Shown piece after piece: positions 50,407-58,726 of a DNA stretch of 64,000 bases. The number at the start of each line of letters is the position of its first letter. The first letter of the stretch is position 1. Both the position numbers and the translations under genes were made by a program. This DNA is from Microbacterium pumilum (GTDB taxonomy: Bacteria > Actinomycetota > Actinomycetes > Actinomycetales > Microbacteriaceae), in the NCBI RefSeq assembly GCF_039530225.1, contig NZ_BAAAOH010000001.1:4154001-4218000 (forward strand), read 5' to 3'. Below the pieces are notes generated by a model. That model was not told where the DNA came from and made no database searches. It saw nothing but the letters and a program-made list of their open reading frames with translations.

Positions 50407-52341
50407 ATGAGCACCGAAGTACCGCCACAGCTACAGATGTGGCTCGACAGGCTGGATGCGGACTCGATCCAGCACACAGGCCATCAGCAATACAAGGCGC
50501 GCTGTCCCGCCCATGACGACGACCATGCGTCGCTGTCAGTCGGATGGGGTGACAAGGGCAAGGTCGTGGCGACCTGTCATGCCAACTGCACCTACTCCGA
50601 GATCGTCACGAAGCTCGGACTCACCAAGCGCGACCTCGAACCGCAGCGGAAGGTCGTGGCGAGATACGACTACAAGGACGAGGACGGCGTCCTGCAATAC
50701 CAGGTCACCCGTTGGGAGCCGAAGTCATTCAGCCAGCGCCGTCCGGACCCGGCACATAGGGGTCAGTGGATCAACAACATGGATAGCATCGAGCCGCTTC
50801 CGTTCCACCTGCCCGAGCTTGCCGAGATGGTCGAGCACGGTACCGAGGACGACTGGCTGTGGATCGTCGAGGGCGAGAAAGATGTGCTCGCCCTCGAAAC
50901 CGCATATGGTGCCATCGCCACTTGCAATCATCAGGGCGCCGGTAGCTGGACCGATCCGCACGCCGAGCATCTGATCGGCTTCAAGGGTTCCATCGCCATC
51001 GTCATCGACAATGACGACAAGGCGACCAAGCCGGGACAGAAGCACGCTCTGGAGGTCTACGAGTCGGTTCGCCGGGTAGCCGGCATCGAGGCTGAGCTGG
51101 TCTACCCCGTCGAGGGCAAAGACGCGGCTGATGTCGTCGGCAAGTACGACGAGGAGAGCGGCTTCGTCGCAGTCACGCCCGACATGCTCCGCGCCGAGAT
51201 CCAAGACGCGTCATCGAAGAACCCCGAAGCCGACGAAGTGTACGCCGCCATCGTGGCGCTGTTCATGGCCGAGGAGGACGCCCGCACAACACTGATCGCG
51301 GAAGTGCACTCGGACGGTGACATCCTCGCGATGACGCCGCCACGGTACGCCATCGAGGGCTGGCTGCCGGTCGGCTTCTTCTCGGACTTCTTCGGCGAGC
51401 CGGGGTCCAAGAAGACGTTCGTGATCAACGACCAGCTCCGGCACATACGCGCGGGCAAGGCATGGCACGGTCATGACGTCACCCGTGGCGCCACGTTGCT
51501 GTTTGAGGGCGAGGGTCTGGAGCAACTGCAGGACCGCATCATCGCCTGGGACGAGTACCACGGCAACCCCGAGATGGCTCCCGGTGGCCACGTCTCAACG
51601 CCCATCGACATGACAACGCCTGAAGGCGTGGCGCGAGTCGTGCGGACTGTCCGCGACTTCGAGCGGGCACATGGCGGCGAGCGTGTCGTCGCCGTCGCAT
51701 TCGACCCTGTCGTGGAGTACATGAACGGCGAGGAGAACGGCGAGGGGATGGAGCTGGTGACGCGCGGCTTCCGCGCCCTGGCTCGCTACCTCGACATCGC
51801 TGTCGTCCTGGGCGCTCACACCAACGCGTCAGGCGAGCGTGCGCGTGGCGGTGACCAGCTGAGAATGCGAGCCGGTGCCCACGTCCGTGTCGAGACCTTG
51901 AAGGACGACCGCGTCGGGCTGGTACAGGAGAAGCAGAAGAACGGCGAACGTCGCGCGCTGCAACTGTTGCCGGTGTCGTGCGGTCCGTCGCTCGTTCTCG
52001 AGAAGCTCGCCGCGATGTCGGCCAGCGAGTACTACGCCGACAAGTCGAACACCGACTTCCAGGATCGTGCGGCCAGCAAGCTTCAGTTCTCGAAGACCTC
52101 ATCGGTCGTCAAGCATTCCGCCGCCGATCAGATGCTCATCGACTACGTCCGCGATCATCCCGGCATCGGCAAGGGCAAGCTCGCGGACGCCACTTCGGGT
52201 CAGGGCGTCGGTAAGCCCACGCTCGAAACCCGGATCGACGCTCTGCTCGCTGACGGCACGTTCCGCGTCGAGCGCGAGGGCACCGCGCGCAACTCGCCGT
52301 CGCATTACTTCCTGGTCGAGACCACAGAGGAGGTCGAGTGA
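50407..52341 (+). CDS. Toprim/AAA ATPase replication protein (primase-helicase like)
   Basis: The ATG at 50407 with GAAGGAAG upstream gives 644 residues. A CHC2-like zinc site (C33, H36, C57, C61) is followed by a toprim domain (IVEGEKD near 151 and IVIDNDD near 196). A RecA-like ATPase follows, with a P-loop GEPGSKKTF (about 330) and a hydrophobic strand ending in Asp (VVAVAFDP, about 428). The C-terminus (575-644) is a winged-helix-like region. Proteins of this kind start or drive replication of plasmids and satellites. The P-loop has Lys where Gly is usual before the conserved Lys, which is odd. Iteron-like repeats lie just downstream. Confidence 0.82.
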   Translation: MSTEVPPQLQMWLDRLDADSIQHTGHQQYKARCPAHDDDHASLSVGWGDKGKVVATCHANCTYSEIVTKLGLTKRDLEPQRKVVARYDYKDEDGVLQYQVTRWEPKSFSQRRPDPAHRGQWINNMDSIEPLPFHLPELAEMVEHGTEDDWLWIVEGEKDVLALETAYGAIATCNHQGAGSWTDPHAEHLIGFKGSIAIVIDNDDKATKPGQKHALEVYESVRRVAGIEAELVYPVEGKDAADVVGKYDEESGFVAVTPDMLRAEIQDASSKNPEADEVYAAIVALFMAEEDARTTLIAEVHSDGDILAMTPPRYAIEGWLPVGFFSDFFGEPGSKKTFVINDQLRHIRAGKAWHGHDVTRGATLLFEGEGLEQLQDRIIAWDEYHGNPEMAPGGHVSTPIDMTTPEGVARVVRTVRDFERAHGGERVVAVAFDPVVEYMNGEENGEGMELVTRGFRALARYLDIAVVLGAHTNASGERARGGDQLRMRAGAHVRVETLKDDRVGLVQEKQKNGERRALQLLPVSCGPSLVLEKLAAMSASEYYADKSNTDFQDRAASKLQFSKTSSVVKHSAADQMLIDYVRDHPGIGKGKLADATSGQGVGKPTLETRIDALLADGTFRVEREGTARNSPSHYFLVETTEEVE

Positions 52342-52715
52342 TGGGCCATCCAATCGAGGGCGGGGACGCCTATGAGAACGCAATCCTGCGCCCCGAGCGC
52401 GGCCTGGAGGTCGCTCCTCGACTGACTGCCGGTTACGCCGCGCTGGTCGAATTGCTGGCTGATGGTGAAGAGCGGTCGCGCGCTGAGTGCTACGCCGCCA
52501 TCGAGGAATCCGGCGAGCGCGGTCTTGCAACTGCGACGGCGGCATCGCTGATCGAGAAGGCGATCTACTACGGCCAGCTCGTCGGGCGGTTCGGCTACGA
52601 GGCGCGTGTGGGCGCGTCGGGTCGAGCGCGGAACTTCCGAGTTTATCTCGCATATCGCCTCACTCCTGAGGGGTTGCGCACCGCGAATCAGCGTGAATCG
52701 GGCGGTGACCCGTGA
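52341..52715 (+). CDS. Small winged-helix-like protein downstream of the replication gene
   Basis: The ATG at 52341 overlaps the previous stop (TGATG) and encodes 124 residues. A helical core (LTAGYAALVELLADGEERSRAECYAAIEESGERGL, then ATAASLIEKAIYYGQLV) looks like a winged-helix layout followed by a beta hairpin RVYLAYRLTPEG. It may be an accessory replication or control factor. Its stop codon lies inside the first GTGACCC repeat unit of the iteron array. Confidence 0.65.
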   Translation: MGHPIEGGDAYENAILRPERGLEVAPRLTAGYAALVELLADGEERSRAECYAAIEESGERGLATATAASLIEKAIYYGQLVGRFGYEARVGASGRARNFRVYLAYRLTPEGLRTANQRESGGDP

Positions 52716-52817
52716 CCCGTGACCCGTGACCCCGGGATGGCGGGTCACTGTGACCCGGTGTAGTGACCCGCGATACCCGTTTACGGGGTCGCACGGGTCA
52801 CACACGGGACATGACCC
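52705..52817. repeat. Iteron-like array of GTGACCC, probable replication origin
   Basis: Four tandem exact GTGACCC copies (52705-52732) are followed by GGGTCAC (52742-52748), GTGACCC (52750-52756), GTGACCC (52763-52769), GGGTCAC (52795-52801) and a one-mismatch ATGACCC (52811-52817). Three further near copies belong to an ACCCG/CGGGT palindrome at about 52,774-52,789. Direct and inverted short repeats downstream of a replication-protein gene are typical of plasmid and satellite origins. Confidence 0.6.
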
Positions 52818-52875
52818 AAGGGGACGACCGACAGCAAGTGATTGATCAACAACTGATGGAGAAGGAGTGGAAGTC

Positions 52876-53715
52876 ATGAAGAACAACAACGAGGTCGAAG
52901 CTTTCGCCGATCGCCCGCTTTGCAACGCACCGACGAAGCATGGAGGTCCGTGTCGATCGCGTGCGTTGCGGAACTCAAGCCGATGCCGCTCACACGGCGG
53001 TGCCACACCCGCAGCCATTGACGCCGCGCGAGTGAGGGCGTTGCGCCAGGCCGACCCGCTGATGGCGAAGTTGCATGCCATCGCATTCAACGATGAGATG
53101 CCGCCACAGGTGCAGCTTGAGGCGATCAAGCACGCGCTCAAGGTCACGGGTGCATTCGAGGCGAAGCAGTCCGTCGAGATCGACATGATCGGCAAGCCGC
53201 GCGAGAAGACCTTCGAGGACTTCGCGATGGAAGCCCTGGTCGATGTTCTGCAACCGGGCGACGACGGCTATGAGGAGGATCTTCTCGAGAAGCTGCAGTG
53301 GCACCGTCAGGCACTCACCGAAGACTCGAACGTCATCGACGCCGAAGTGATCGAGGACGTCATCGTGTCGCGCGCGAAGCTCAGCCCCGACGAGCCGCCA
53401 ATCCAGAACCGCCACGACCGCGCGCTGACCGCTGAGGTTGCACAGTCGCAGCGCACCCGGCGTCCGGGTGCCGGCCAGCCCAAGCGACCGCCCACCGCTG
53501 ACTATGCAGATCTGGACGCCCCGACGAGCGATCGGCCGGTCGGTTCGTTCCGGAGCGATGACGTCGAGGCGATGAACGACCAGACCGATCACGAAGAGGC
53601 CGAGGTCGAGCGGGTGAAGGAAGCCGAGCGCCAGCGCAACCTCAAGCGGATCGTCAAAACCCCTCGCAACGGCACCGCGACGATGAGCACGCCTACGAGG
53701 AGGCGGCAGCGCTGA
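52876..53715 (+). CDS. Element protein with Cys/His zinc-binding-like N-terminus
   Basis: The ATG at 52876 with GAAGGAG upstream gives 279 residues. The N-terminus RPLCNAPTKHGGPCRSRALRNSSRCRSHGG has the C-x(8)-C-x(10)-C-H-type spacing of an HGG-C finger common in actinobacterial mobile-element and phage proteins. The middle is helical and acidic, and the C-terminus is basic with TPTRRRQR. Its function is unknown. Terminase small subunits carry similar fingers, but no large subunit is present. Confidence 0.68.
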   Translation: MKNNNEVEAFADRPLCNAPTKHGGPCRSRALRNSSRCRSHGGATPAAIDAARVRALRQADPLMAKLHAIAFNDEMPPQVQLEAIKHALKVTGAFEAKQSVEIDMIGKPREKTFEDFAMEALVDVLQPGDDGYEEDLLEKLQWHRQALTEDSNVIDAEVIEDVIVSRAKLSPDEPPIQNRHDRALTAEVAQSQRTRRPGAGQPKRPPTADYADLDAPTSDRPVGSFRSDDVEAMNDQTDHEEAEVERVKEAERQRNLKRIVKTPRNGTATMSTPTRRRQR

Positions 53716-53940
53716 CCCGGAGCCACACGAGGATGGCCGCTCCCACAAGAAGCCCGCTCCCGAGGGGTAGCGGTGGGGTACGGCCATCCCGTTGGCCCCT
53801 AGGCCAAGCTCGCACCGGAGCAGAATGCACCATGACTCGCCGTCGTACTGAGCAGTTTGCCTACTGGGGACCTAGTAGGCGATAGTAGCTCTCGTCAACA
53901 ACCGAACAAATGTTCGACTGACACGACCGAAGGAACGGCA

Positions 53941-54414
53941 ATGACCACTTCCAAGAAGACCCAGCCCACTGCTCCCCTGGCCCACCGCGTGCCCGCCGAG
54001 GTCAGCGACCTCATCGCCACCTACGCGGCATGGATCGAGGAGCAGACCGGCTACAAGGCCGACCCGATGAGCGTGTACCTGGGTAGCCAGCTCCGCAGCA
54101 CGTTCCAGAAGGGCGAGTCCAACCAGGCTCGACTGGCTCAGGCCGCGAAGGACCGTGCAGCGAAGGCGGCTGCAAAGGCAAAGGCTCGCGCCGAGCGTGA
54201 AGCGGCAGCGGCTTCTAGGGCTGCACAGAAAGCGGCTGAGGAGAAGGCCAAGGCACAGGACGCCGCCGACAAGGTAGCCCCGGTCAAGGTAAGCCCCAAG
54301 GCGCAGGCCAAGATCAACGCCGTGATGCCCAAGCCCGCGAGCAAGCCCGCTCGCCGTCGCCCGGCCAACGCGGCTGTGGCACCCGTCGCCACCGAGACCG
54401 TCGAGGCGGTCTGA
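53941..54414 (+). CDS. Ala/Lys-rich protein with ribbon-helix-helix-like start
   Basis: The ATG at 53941 with GAAGGAAC upstream encodes 157 residues. After APLAHRVPAEVSDLIATYAAWIEEQTGYKADPMSVYLG, a plausible small DNA-binding fold, the chain becomes a long Ala/Lys/Glu coiled coil and ends in a basic, Pro-rich tail (ASKPARRRPANAA). The tail resembles histone-like or nucleoid-binding tails of actinobacteria. It could package or tether element DNA. This is inference from composition. Confidence 0.6.
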   Translation: MTTSKKTQPTAPLAHRVPAEVSDLIATYAAWIEEQTGYKADPMSVYLGSQLRSTFQKGESNQARLAQAAKDRAAKAAAKAKARAEREAAAASRAAQKAAEEKAKAQDAADKVAPVKVSPKAQAKINAVMPKPASKPARRRPANAAVAPVATETVEAV

Positions 54415-54416
54415 GT

Positions 54417-54866
54417 ATGGCGAACCCGACACAGCGTCAGGTACGCGAGTACCTGATGGCTGACAACGGCTGGGCGGGCGAGGAAGTCGATGCCTTCCTC
54501 GCCCGCCACGGCGGTCTGCTCGATGGCGTCGGCGTCACCCGCGCCACGACCGAAGAGTGGACTCTCCTCGCGATGTCGCACAACGAGGAGCAGAGCCCGG
54601 AGGAGGTCGGCGTGGATGGCGTCACCCTCCCCGGCGCTCGCATCTGCCTCATCGCCACGACAGACGAGTACACACGGCTCGAACCTGGCGCGATGGGCAC
54701 GGTCGAGCTGATCGATGACGCGGGCACCGTGCACGTGCATTGGGACACCGGCGAGACCTTGGGCCTCATCCCCGGCGAGGACACCTGGGCACCGCTCCAC
54801 CCGCGATGGGACGCCCAGCATATGGAGCAGGTTCACCCCGCATCCGACGCCGAGGAGAACCGATGA
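54417..54866 (+). CDS. DUF4314 domain protein
   Basis: The ATG at 54417 lies 2 bases after the previous stop and gives 149 residues. The C-terminal part matches the DUF4314 pattern found in mobile elements: GARICLIATTDEYTRLEPGAMGTVELIDDAGTVHVHWDTGETLGLIPGEDTW-like, here from about residue 78. The N-terminal half is an unknown acidic helical region. The biochemical role of DUF4314 is not established. The stop overlaps the next start by four bases. Confidence 0.75.
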   Translation: MANPTQRQVREYLMADNGWAGEEVDAFLARHGGLLDGVGVTRATTEEWTLLAMSHNEEQSPEEVGVDGVTLPGARICLIATTDEYTRLEPGAMGTVELIDDAGTVHVHWDTGETLGLIPGEDTWAPLHPRWDAQHMEQVHPASDAEENR

Positions 54867-55051
54867 GCGACACACGCCCAGATGCACGCCGTCTGACTCG
54901 CACCACTTCCGCTCGTCGTGAGCGCGGACACTTGCGCGATCACCTGGTCGATCTCATGGACGCCAACGCTCCCATCAGCGAGACACAGCCCATCCGCGAG
55001 CGCATCCAGCAGCTCAACACGCAGATCGAACGAGAGGACGGCCACCGATGA
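54863..55051 (+). CDS. Small basic helical element protein (62 aa)
   Basis: The ATG at 54863 overlaps the previous stop (ATGA). The 62 residues form a charged helix-turn-helix-sized chain (LTRTTSARRERGHLRDHLVDLMDANAPI then IRERIQQLNTQIERED). No family is recognised. The four-base overlaps on both sides show that it is translated with its neighbours. Confidence 0.6.
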   Translation: MSDTRPDARRLTRTTSARRERGHLRDHLVDLMDANAPISETQPIRERIQQLNTQIEREDGHR

Positions 55052-55374
55052 ACGCCTCGTTCGACGGCTACTGGGCCATGTACGACGCCACCCTCGCGCG
55101 CATCCGTAACGAGAAGCCCGACACGTTCGCGGCCCTCAAGGTGATCCTCGACGAGTTTGAGCCGCCGTCGTCCGGAGACGCGTTCTTCCCAGGCGGGGCG
55201 GACGACGACCTCGCCGACGCTCTGCATGATGCCGGATGGGAGATCCACCTCAACGAAGGCACGTACGTATACATGGCACGTCACCCGGTCAGCCGCGCGA
55301 AGCTCCACCACATCGAGGGCGACCTGTACGACCGAACCCGGATCCACCCCACGAGCCAGGAGAAGAGCGCATGA
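55048..55374 (+). CDS. Element protein of unknown function (108 aa)
   Basis: The ATG at 55048 overlaps the previous stop by four bases. The protein is acidic and mixed alpha/beta (NASFDGYWAMYDATLARIRNEKPDTF, FFPGGADDDLADAL, HLNEGTYVYMARHP). No domain is recognised. Its stop overlaps the recombinase start (ATGA). Confidence 0.6.
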   Translation: MNASFDGYWAMYDATLARIRNEKPDTFAALKVILDEFEPPSSGDAFFPGGADDDLADALHDAGWEIHLNEGTYVYMARHPVSRAKLHHIEGDLYDRTRIHPTSQEKSA

Positions 55375-56042
55375 CCACGATGATCGGCTACCTGCGAGTG
55401 TCCACCGAGGAGCAGGCCACGTCTGGCCTTGGGCTGGAGGCTCAGCGCGACACAATCACCCGCTACGCCACGGCGCACGGCTGGGATGTGGTCTGGTACG
55501 TGGACGAGGGGCTGTCGGCCAAGTCGCTCGACCGTCCGCAGCTCCAGGCCGCGCTCACCCGCCTGCACCCCAAGAAGCGCGATGTGGCCGGTCTGCTCGT
55601 CGCGAAGCTCGACCGCCTCAGCCGGTCGGTGCACGACTTCTCCGGTCTGCTCAAGCTCGCGAACGCCCGGAAGTGGTCTGTCGTGGCCATCGACCTGGGC
55701 GTGGACACCAGCACGCCCACCGGGAAGCTGGTCGCGAACGTGATGATGTCCGTCGCTGAGTGGGAGCGCGAGATCATCGGCGAGCGCACGTCCGCCGCGA
55801 TGCAAGCCGCGCGTCGCCAGGGCAAGACGTTCGGCTTCCCGTCCGCACTCGACCCCGCCACGGGAGCACGCCTTGTTGAGCTCAGGGCCTCGCTGACCCT
55901 GGCCGGCACTGCCGACGCCCTCAACGCCGAGGGGCTGACCACCGCGACAGGCGGGCAGTGGAACGCCAACACCGTCGCGAAGGTGCACAAGCGCCTGACC
56001 ATCGACCCCACCAAGGAAATCGAAGCGGCACAAGCCGCCTAA
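55371..56042 (+). CDS. Serine recombinase (resolvase/invertase type)
   Basis: The ATG at 55371 gives 223 residues. The N-terminal catalytic domain has the nucleophile Ser in YLRVSTEEQ (Ser11), the Arg cluster in KLDRLSRSV, and an E helix near AEWEREIIGERT. A short C-terminal helix-turn-helix (GTADALNAEGLTTATGGQWNANTVAKVHKRL) ends the chain. This is resolvase size, not that of a large serine integrase, so it probably resolves multimers or flips a segment. It sits in an element that also has a tyrosine integrase. Confidence 0.9.
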   Translation: MTTMIGYLRVSTEEQATSGLGLEAQRDTITRYATAHGWDVVWYVDEGLSAKSLDRPQLQAALTRLHPKKRDVAGLLVAKLDRLSRSVHDFSGLLKLANARKWSVVAIDLGVDTSTPTGKLVANVMMSVAEWEREIIGERTSAAMQAARRQGKTFGFPSALDPATGARLVELRASLTLAGTADALNAEGLTTATGGQWNANTVAKVHKRLTIDPTKEIEAAQAA

Positions 56043-56060
56043 CCAGCAAGGAGCAACACC

Positions 56061-56321
56061 ATGGCAAGTTACACACCTGGAGCCGTCGTCACCGTGGGAG
56101 ACCTGGAAGTCGGTGACACCGTCTTCCTCCGCGAGCGCCGTTCGCAGACGGGAGGTCTGCCGCAGTCCATCCAGTCTGCCGTCGTCACGGCGGTGACCCC
56201 GCTTGCAGACGGGCGTGTGCGCGTGTACGTGCGCAACACCGGCTCTGGCGCATCCGTCCCTGCACGACTGCTGGGCGACCTGCCCGTGACGCGTACCTTC
56301 CGCGCGGCTGTCGCGGGCTGA
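56061..56321 (+). CDS. Small element protein (86 aa, beta-rich)
   Basis: The 86-residue protein starts with MASYTPGAVVTVGDLEVGDTVFLRERRSQ. Its regular pattern of hydrophobic residues and glycines suggests a small beta barrel, such as an SH3-like fold. The next gene has a related layout (VRPGHIVMESHEHPAVVVRVERPHNG), so the two may be diverged copies. Function is unknown. It starts 18 bases after the serine recombinase. Confidence 0.55.
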   Translation: MASYTPGAVVTVGDLEVGDTVFLRERRSQTGGLPQSIQSAVVTAVTPLADGRVRVYVRNTGSGASVPARLLGDLPVTRTFRAAVAG

Positions 56322-56324
56322 CCG

Positions 56325-56576
56325 ATGTCCACCGCGCACGAACTCACACCCCGCACCCGAGCCGTGCGCGCGGCCGACGTGCGACCCGGACACATCGTCA
56401 TGGAGAGCCACGAGCATCCTGCCGTTGTCGTTCGGGTCGAACGTCCGCACAACGGCACGCGGATCCGGCTCTACTGCCGGTTCGTGTGGCAGGCGTCCAC
56501 AGAGCCCACCTGGGCCATGCCCGAAGACCACACCCTGCGCGCCGACGACATCGTGCAAGTCGCCCGCAACCGCTAA
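56325..56576 (+). CDS. Small element protein (83 aa, beta-rich)
   Basis: The ATG at 56325 follows the previous stop by 3 bases. The chain (RAVRAADVRPGHIVMESHEHPAVVVRVERP, then LYCRFVWQASTEPTWAMPEDHTLRADDIVQV) is another probable small beta barrel with a KOW/SH3-like layout. No catalytic motif is seen. It ends 27 bases before the integrase start. Confidence 0.55.
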   Translation: MSTAHELTPRTRAVRAADVRPGHIVMESHEHPAVVVRVERPHNGTRIRLYCRFVWQASTEPTWAMPEDHTLRADDIVQVARNR

Positions 56577-56603
56577 TTCGCAATCCCCACCAAGGAGCAC
56601 CCC

Positions 56604-57800
56604 ATGGCAAGCGTCAGAGAAGTCCAACGAGCAGACGGCATCGCGTACGAGGCGCGTTGGCGCGACAACGGCAAGTATCGACAGCGCACGTTCACCGTCA
56701 AGCGCGAGGCTGAGCGGTTCGCGTACCGAATCGAGAACGAGCTTGCAGACGGGCAGAGCACCGACGCACTGGTGAAGAACGCCAAGCGGTTCCGCGAGGT
56801 CGCAGACGCGATGCTCGATGCGAGCAAGAAGCTCAAGCCGAAGACCCGGCGCGGGCTGGAGGACGCGCTCAAGCTGCACATCCACCCGACGTTCGGCGAC
56901 CGGCGCATCAACACGATCACGTCGCTGGACGTGGAGGCGTGGCTGGCCGATCTCGAGGTCAAGGTGTCCGCCAAGACCAAGGAGCCGCTGTCAGCGAGCA
57001 CCCGGCGCGGCATCGTCATCGCGCTGTCCAAGGTGTTCCGCTACGCGCTCAAGCACCGGCTGATCAACGCGAACCCCTGCGCCGTCATCGACAAGCCCAC
57101 CGCGCGCCGCGAGGAGCCTATCTTCCTGACGCCTGCCGAGGTCGCCGCGATCATGCAGCACGTCGGCGAGCGCGAACCGGTCTACGCGCTGGTCGTGCGC
57201 TTCGCCGCGTACAGCGGAGTGCGCCCCGGCGAGCTGGAGGCGCTACGTATTCGAGATATCAACTTCATGCACCGCCACGTCGAGGTCCGTCGCCAGGCGC
57301 AGTTCGCACCCGGCGAGGGCTGGAGCTACATCACCCCGAAGTCACAGGCGGGTCGCCGGGATGTGCCGTTGTCCGCGAGCCTCCTGCTGGCGCTCCGCGA
57401 GCACATCGCCGCCCACCCTTACCGGGCTGACCCCGACGCGCTCCTGTGGCCAGGGAGGCGCAAGGGTGGCCACGGCGACCACCGCGCGCCGCTGAGCTAC
57501 GACGCGCCGTTCCGCCACGAGAGCGTCTATCGCTCGTACGTCCAGCCTGCGATGATCGCCGCTGGCATCGAGCCGGTCGTCTGGTACGCCTTCCGCCACT
57601 ACTTCGCGAGCGCTTGCGCCGCAGCCGGTTACAGCATCCACGACGTGGCGAAGTGGATGGGCCACAGCAACATCCAACTCACGTACTCGACCTACATGCA
57701 CCTTTTCGTAGGGACGCACGACATGGACCGCCTCGACGCGCTAAGTGCCACCCCGCCCGTACAAGCGATCCCTCTGCGCGGTGTCGGAGGTATGTGGTAA
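56604..57800 (+). CDS. Tyrosine recombinase (integrase) of the tRNA-Tyr element
   Basis: The ATG at 56604 with CAAGGAG upstream gives 398 residues. An arm-type binding region (SVREVQRADGIAYEARWRDNGKYRQRTF) is followed by a core-binding domain (about 60-165) and the catalytic domain. The Arg is in SGVRPGELEALR (about 206), the box II Arg in WYAFRHYFAS, the Gly-His in WMGHSNIQ and the nucleophile Tyr in STYMHLF. In box II the usual His is replaced by Tyr (YAFR), as in some other actinobacterial integrases. It is located about 2.5 kb from the right att site and is expected to act on the 54-bp tRNA-Tyr repeat. Confidence 0.92.
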   Translation: MASVREVQRADGIAYEARWRDNGKYRQRTFTVKREAERFAYRIENELADGQSTDALVKNAKRFREVADAMLDASKKLKPKTRRGLEDALKLHIHPTFGDRRINTITSLDVEAWLADLEVKVSAKTKEPLSASTRRGIVIALSKVFRYALKHRLINANPCAVIDKPTARREEPIFLTPAEVAAIMQHVGEREPVYALVVRFAAYSGVRPGELEALRIRDINFMHRHVEVRRQAQFAPGEGWSYITPKSQAGRRDVPLSASLLLALREHIAAHPYRADPDALLWPGRRKGGHGDHRAPLSYDAPFRHESVYRSYVQPAMIAAGIEPVVWYAFRHYFASACAAAGYSIHDVAKWMGHSNIQLTYSTYMHLFVGTHDMDRLDALSATPPVQAIPLRGVGGMW

Positions 57801-57935
57801 CGCACACACGTGGCACACCACAACCCCTCTATTTGACACACTTTAGGTGCACAGCAAACGTGGAGGTTGACACCAATTGTGGAAATCGCTCCGACACGCT
57901 GGAGTTTGGGTGTGGGTGCATGTACACTCCAAGAC

Positions 57936-58496
57936 ATGGACCAGGATCCGCTCCGCACGACACTCGACACCCTCCGCCACGAGCGACATGGCGCTGAGCT
58001 GCGCGCGTCCGAGTTGCAGGACGAGCTGACAGACGTCGCACAGCGGCTGACACATCTCCGAGGAGCCATCGAGAACATCGAGGCATTGCTTGGAGAGCCC
58101 AGTGAGGATGACGCCGCCGTACTCAGAGACGACAACGAGGAAGTTTTTCATGCGGAGGCACAAGACCTCGACTTCATCTACACGCCCGACCAGCCGCCCC
58201 GCCTTGTCAACGACCCGTTTGAGCCGCCGCCCATCCGCAAGCGCGTTCCTTCGACAGATTGGGTAGCTGAGGTCGTCAACGCAATCGGTCGTCCGGCAGA
58301 CCGCGACACGATTTACCAGAAGTTCGAAGAGTTGAAGGGCATCCCTGATTCGTGGAATGCGAACCCTCGCAACTCGTTCAACAACGCGCTCGGTCGCGCG
58401 GTCGAACGGCATCTGATCGGCAAGTTCGGCGATCTTTTCGGTCCGAGGGGCTACAACCTCTCGGAGACATCCAGTTCGGCTAGCGAGGAGTCGTGA
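57936..58496 (+). CDS. Coiled-coil plus winged-helix protein beside the restriction-modification pair
   Basis: The ATG at 57936 gives 186 residues. A TACACT -10-like box ends only 8 bases before it, and no ribosome site is present, so translation may be leaderless. Residues 10-55 form a coiled coil (LRHERHGAELRASELQDELTDVAQRL) and a linker is acidic. Residues 105-175 look like a winged helix (VPSTDWVAEVVNAIGRPADRDTIYQKFEEL, then NNALGRAVERHLIGKFGDLFGPRGY), a layout like the HARE-HTH type seen in restriction and DNA-sensing proteins. Inverted GGAGT/ACTCC arms at 57,900-57,930 could be its operator. Function is unknown. Confidence 0.65.
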   Translation: MDQDPLRTTLDTLRHERHGAELRASELQDELTDVAQRLTHLRGAIENIEALLGEPSEDDAAVLRDDNEEVFHAEAQDLDFIYTPDQPPRLVNDPFEPPPIRKRVPSTDWVAEVVNAIGRPADRDTIYQKFEELKGIPDSWNANPRNSFNNALGRAVERHLIGKFGDLFGPRGYNLSETSSSASEES

Positions 58497-58562
58497 TGAC
58501 CGTGTAGGGAGTGGCCGAGGTCTACAAATCGCCGGACGCGGTGATCTCGGCCTACCGGCTCA

Positions 58563-58673
58563 ACAGGAATTCCAGTTCCTGTGAGTCGCAGCCTCGGAGG
58601 AGGTACAGGCCTGCGCTGGCCTGAGGGTTGGTGAGAACCTCCCGGAAGTCTACGGTCTGACGAGACCGTGGAC
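58563..58673. other. Hairpin-rich non-coding stretch between convergent genes
   Basis: Two strong stem-loops, ACAGGAA/TTCCTGT (58,563-58,582) and an 11-bp stem (58,648-58,673) with loop GACG, precede the terminator. No gene is supported in 58,497-58,726. Confidence 0.45.
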
Positions 58674-58679
58674 AAGCGC

Positions 58680-58713
58680 CGAGAGGGGTCGCCCAGCCGG
58701 GTGGCTCCTCTCG
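58680..58713. terminator. Terminator between the winged-helix gene and the nuclease gene
   Basis: CGAGAGGGGTCGCCC (58680-58694) pairs with GGGTGGCTCCTCTCG (58699-58713) with some G-U pairs and a 4-base loop. It may serve both convergent transcripts. Confidence 0.6.
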
Positions 58714-58726
58714 CTTGGGTTGAGCG

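Noticed and set aside
52705-52817. CRISPR array
   Set aside because: Units are only 7 bases with no regular spacers and occur in both orientations. An iteron array fits better.
52876-53715. Terminase small subunit, making the element a prophage
   Set aside because: Only an HGG-C finger is shared. There is no large terminase, portal or capsid gene anywhere in the element.
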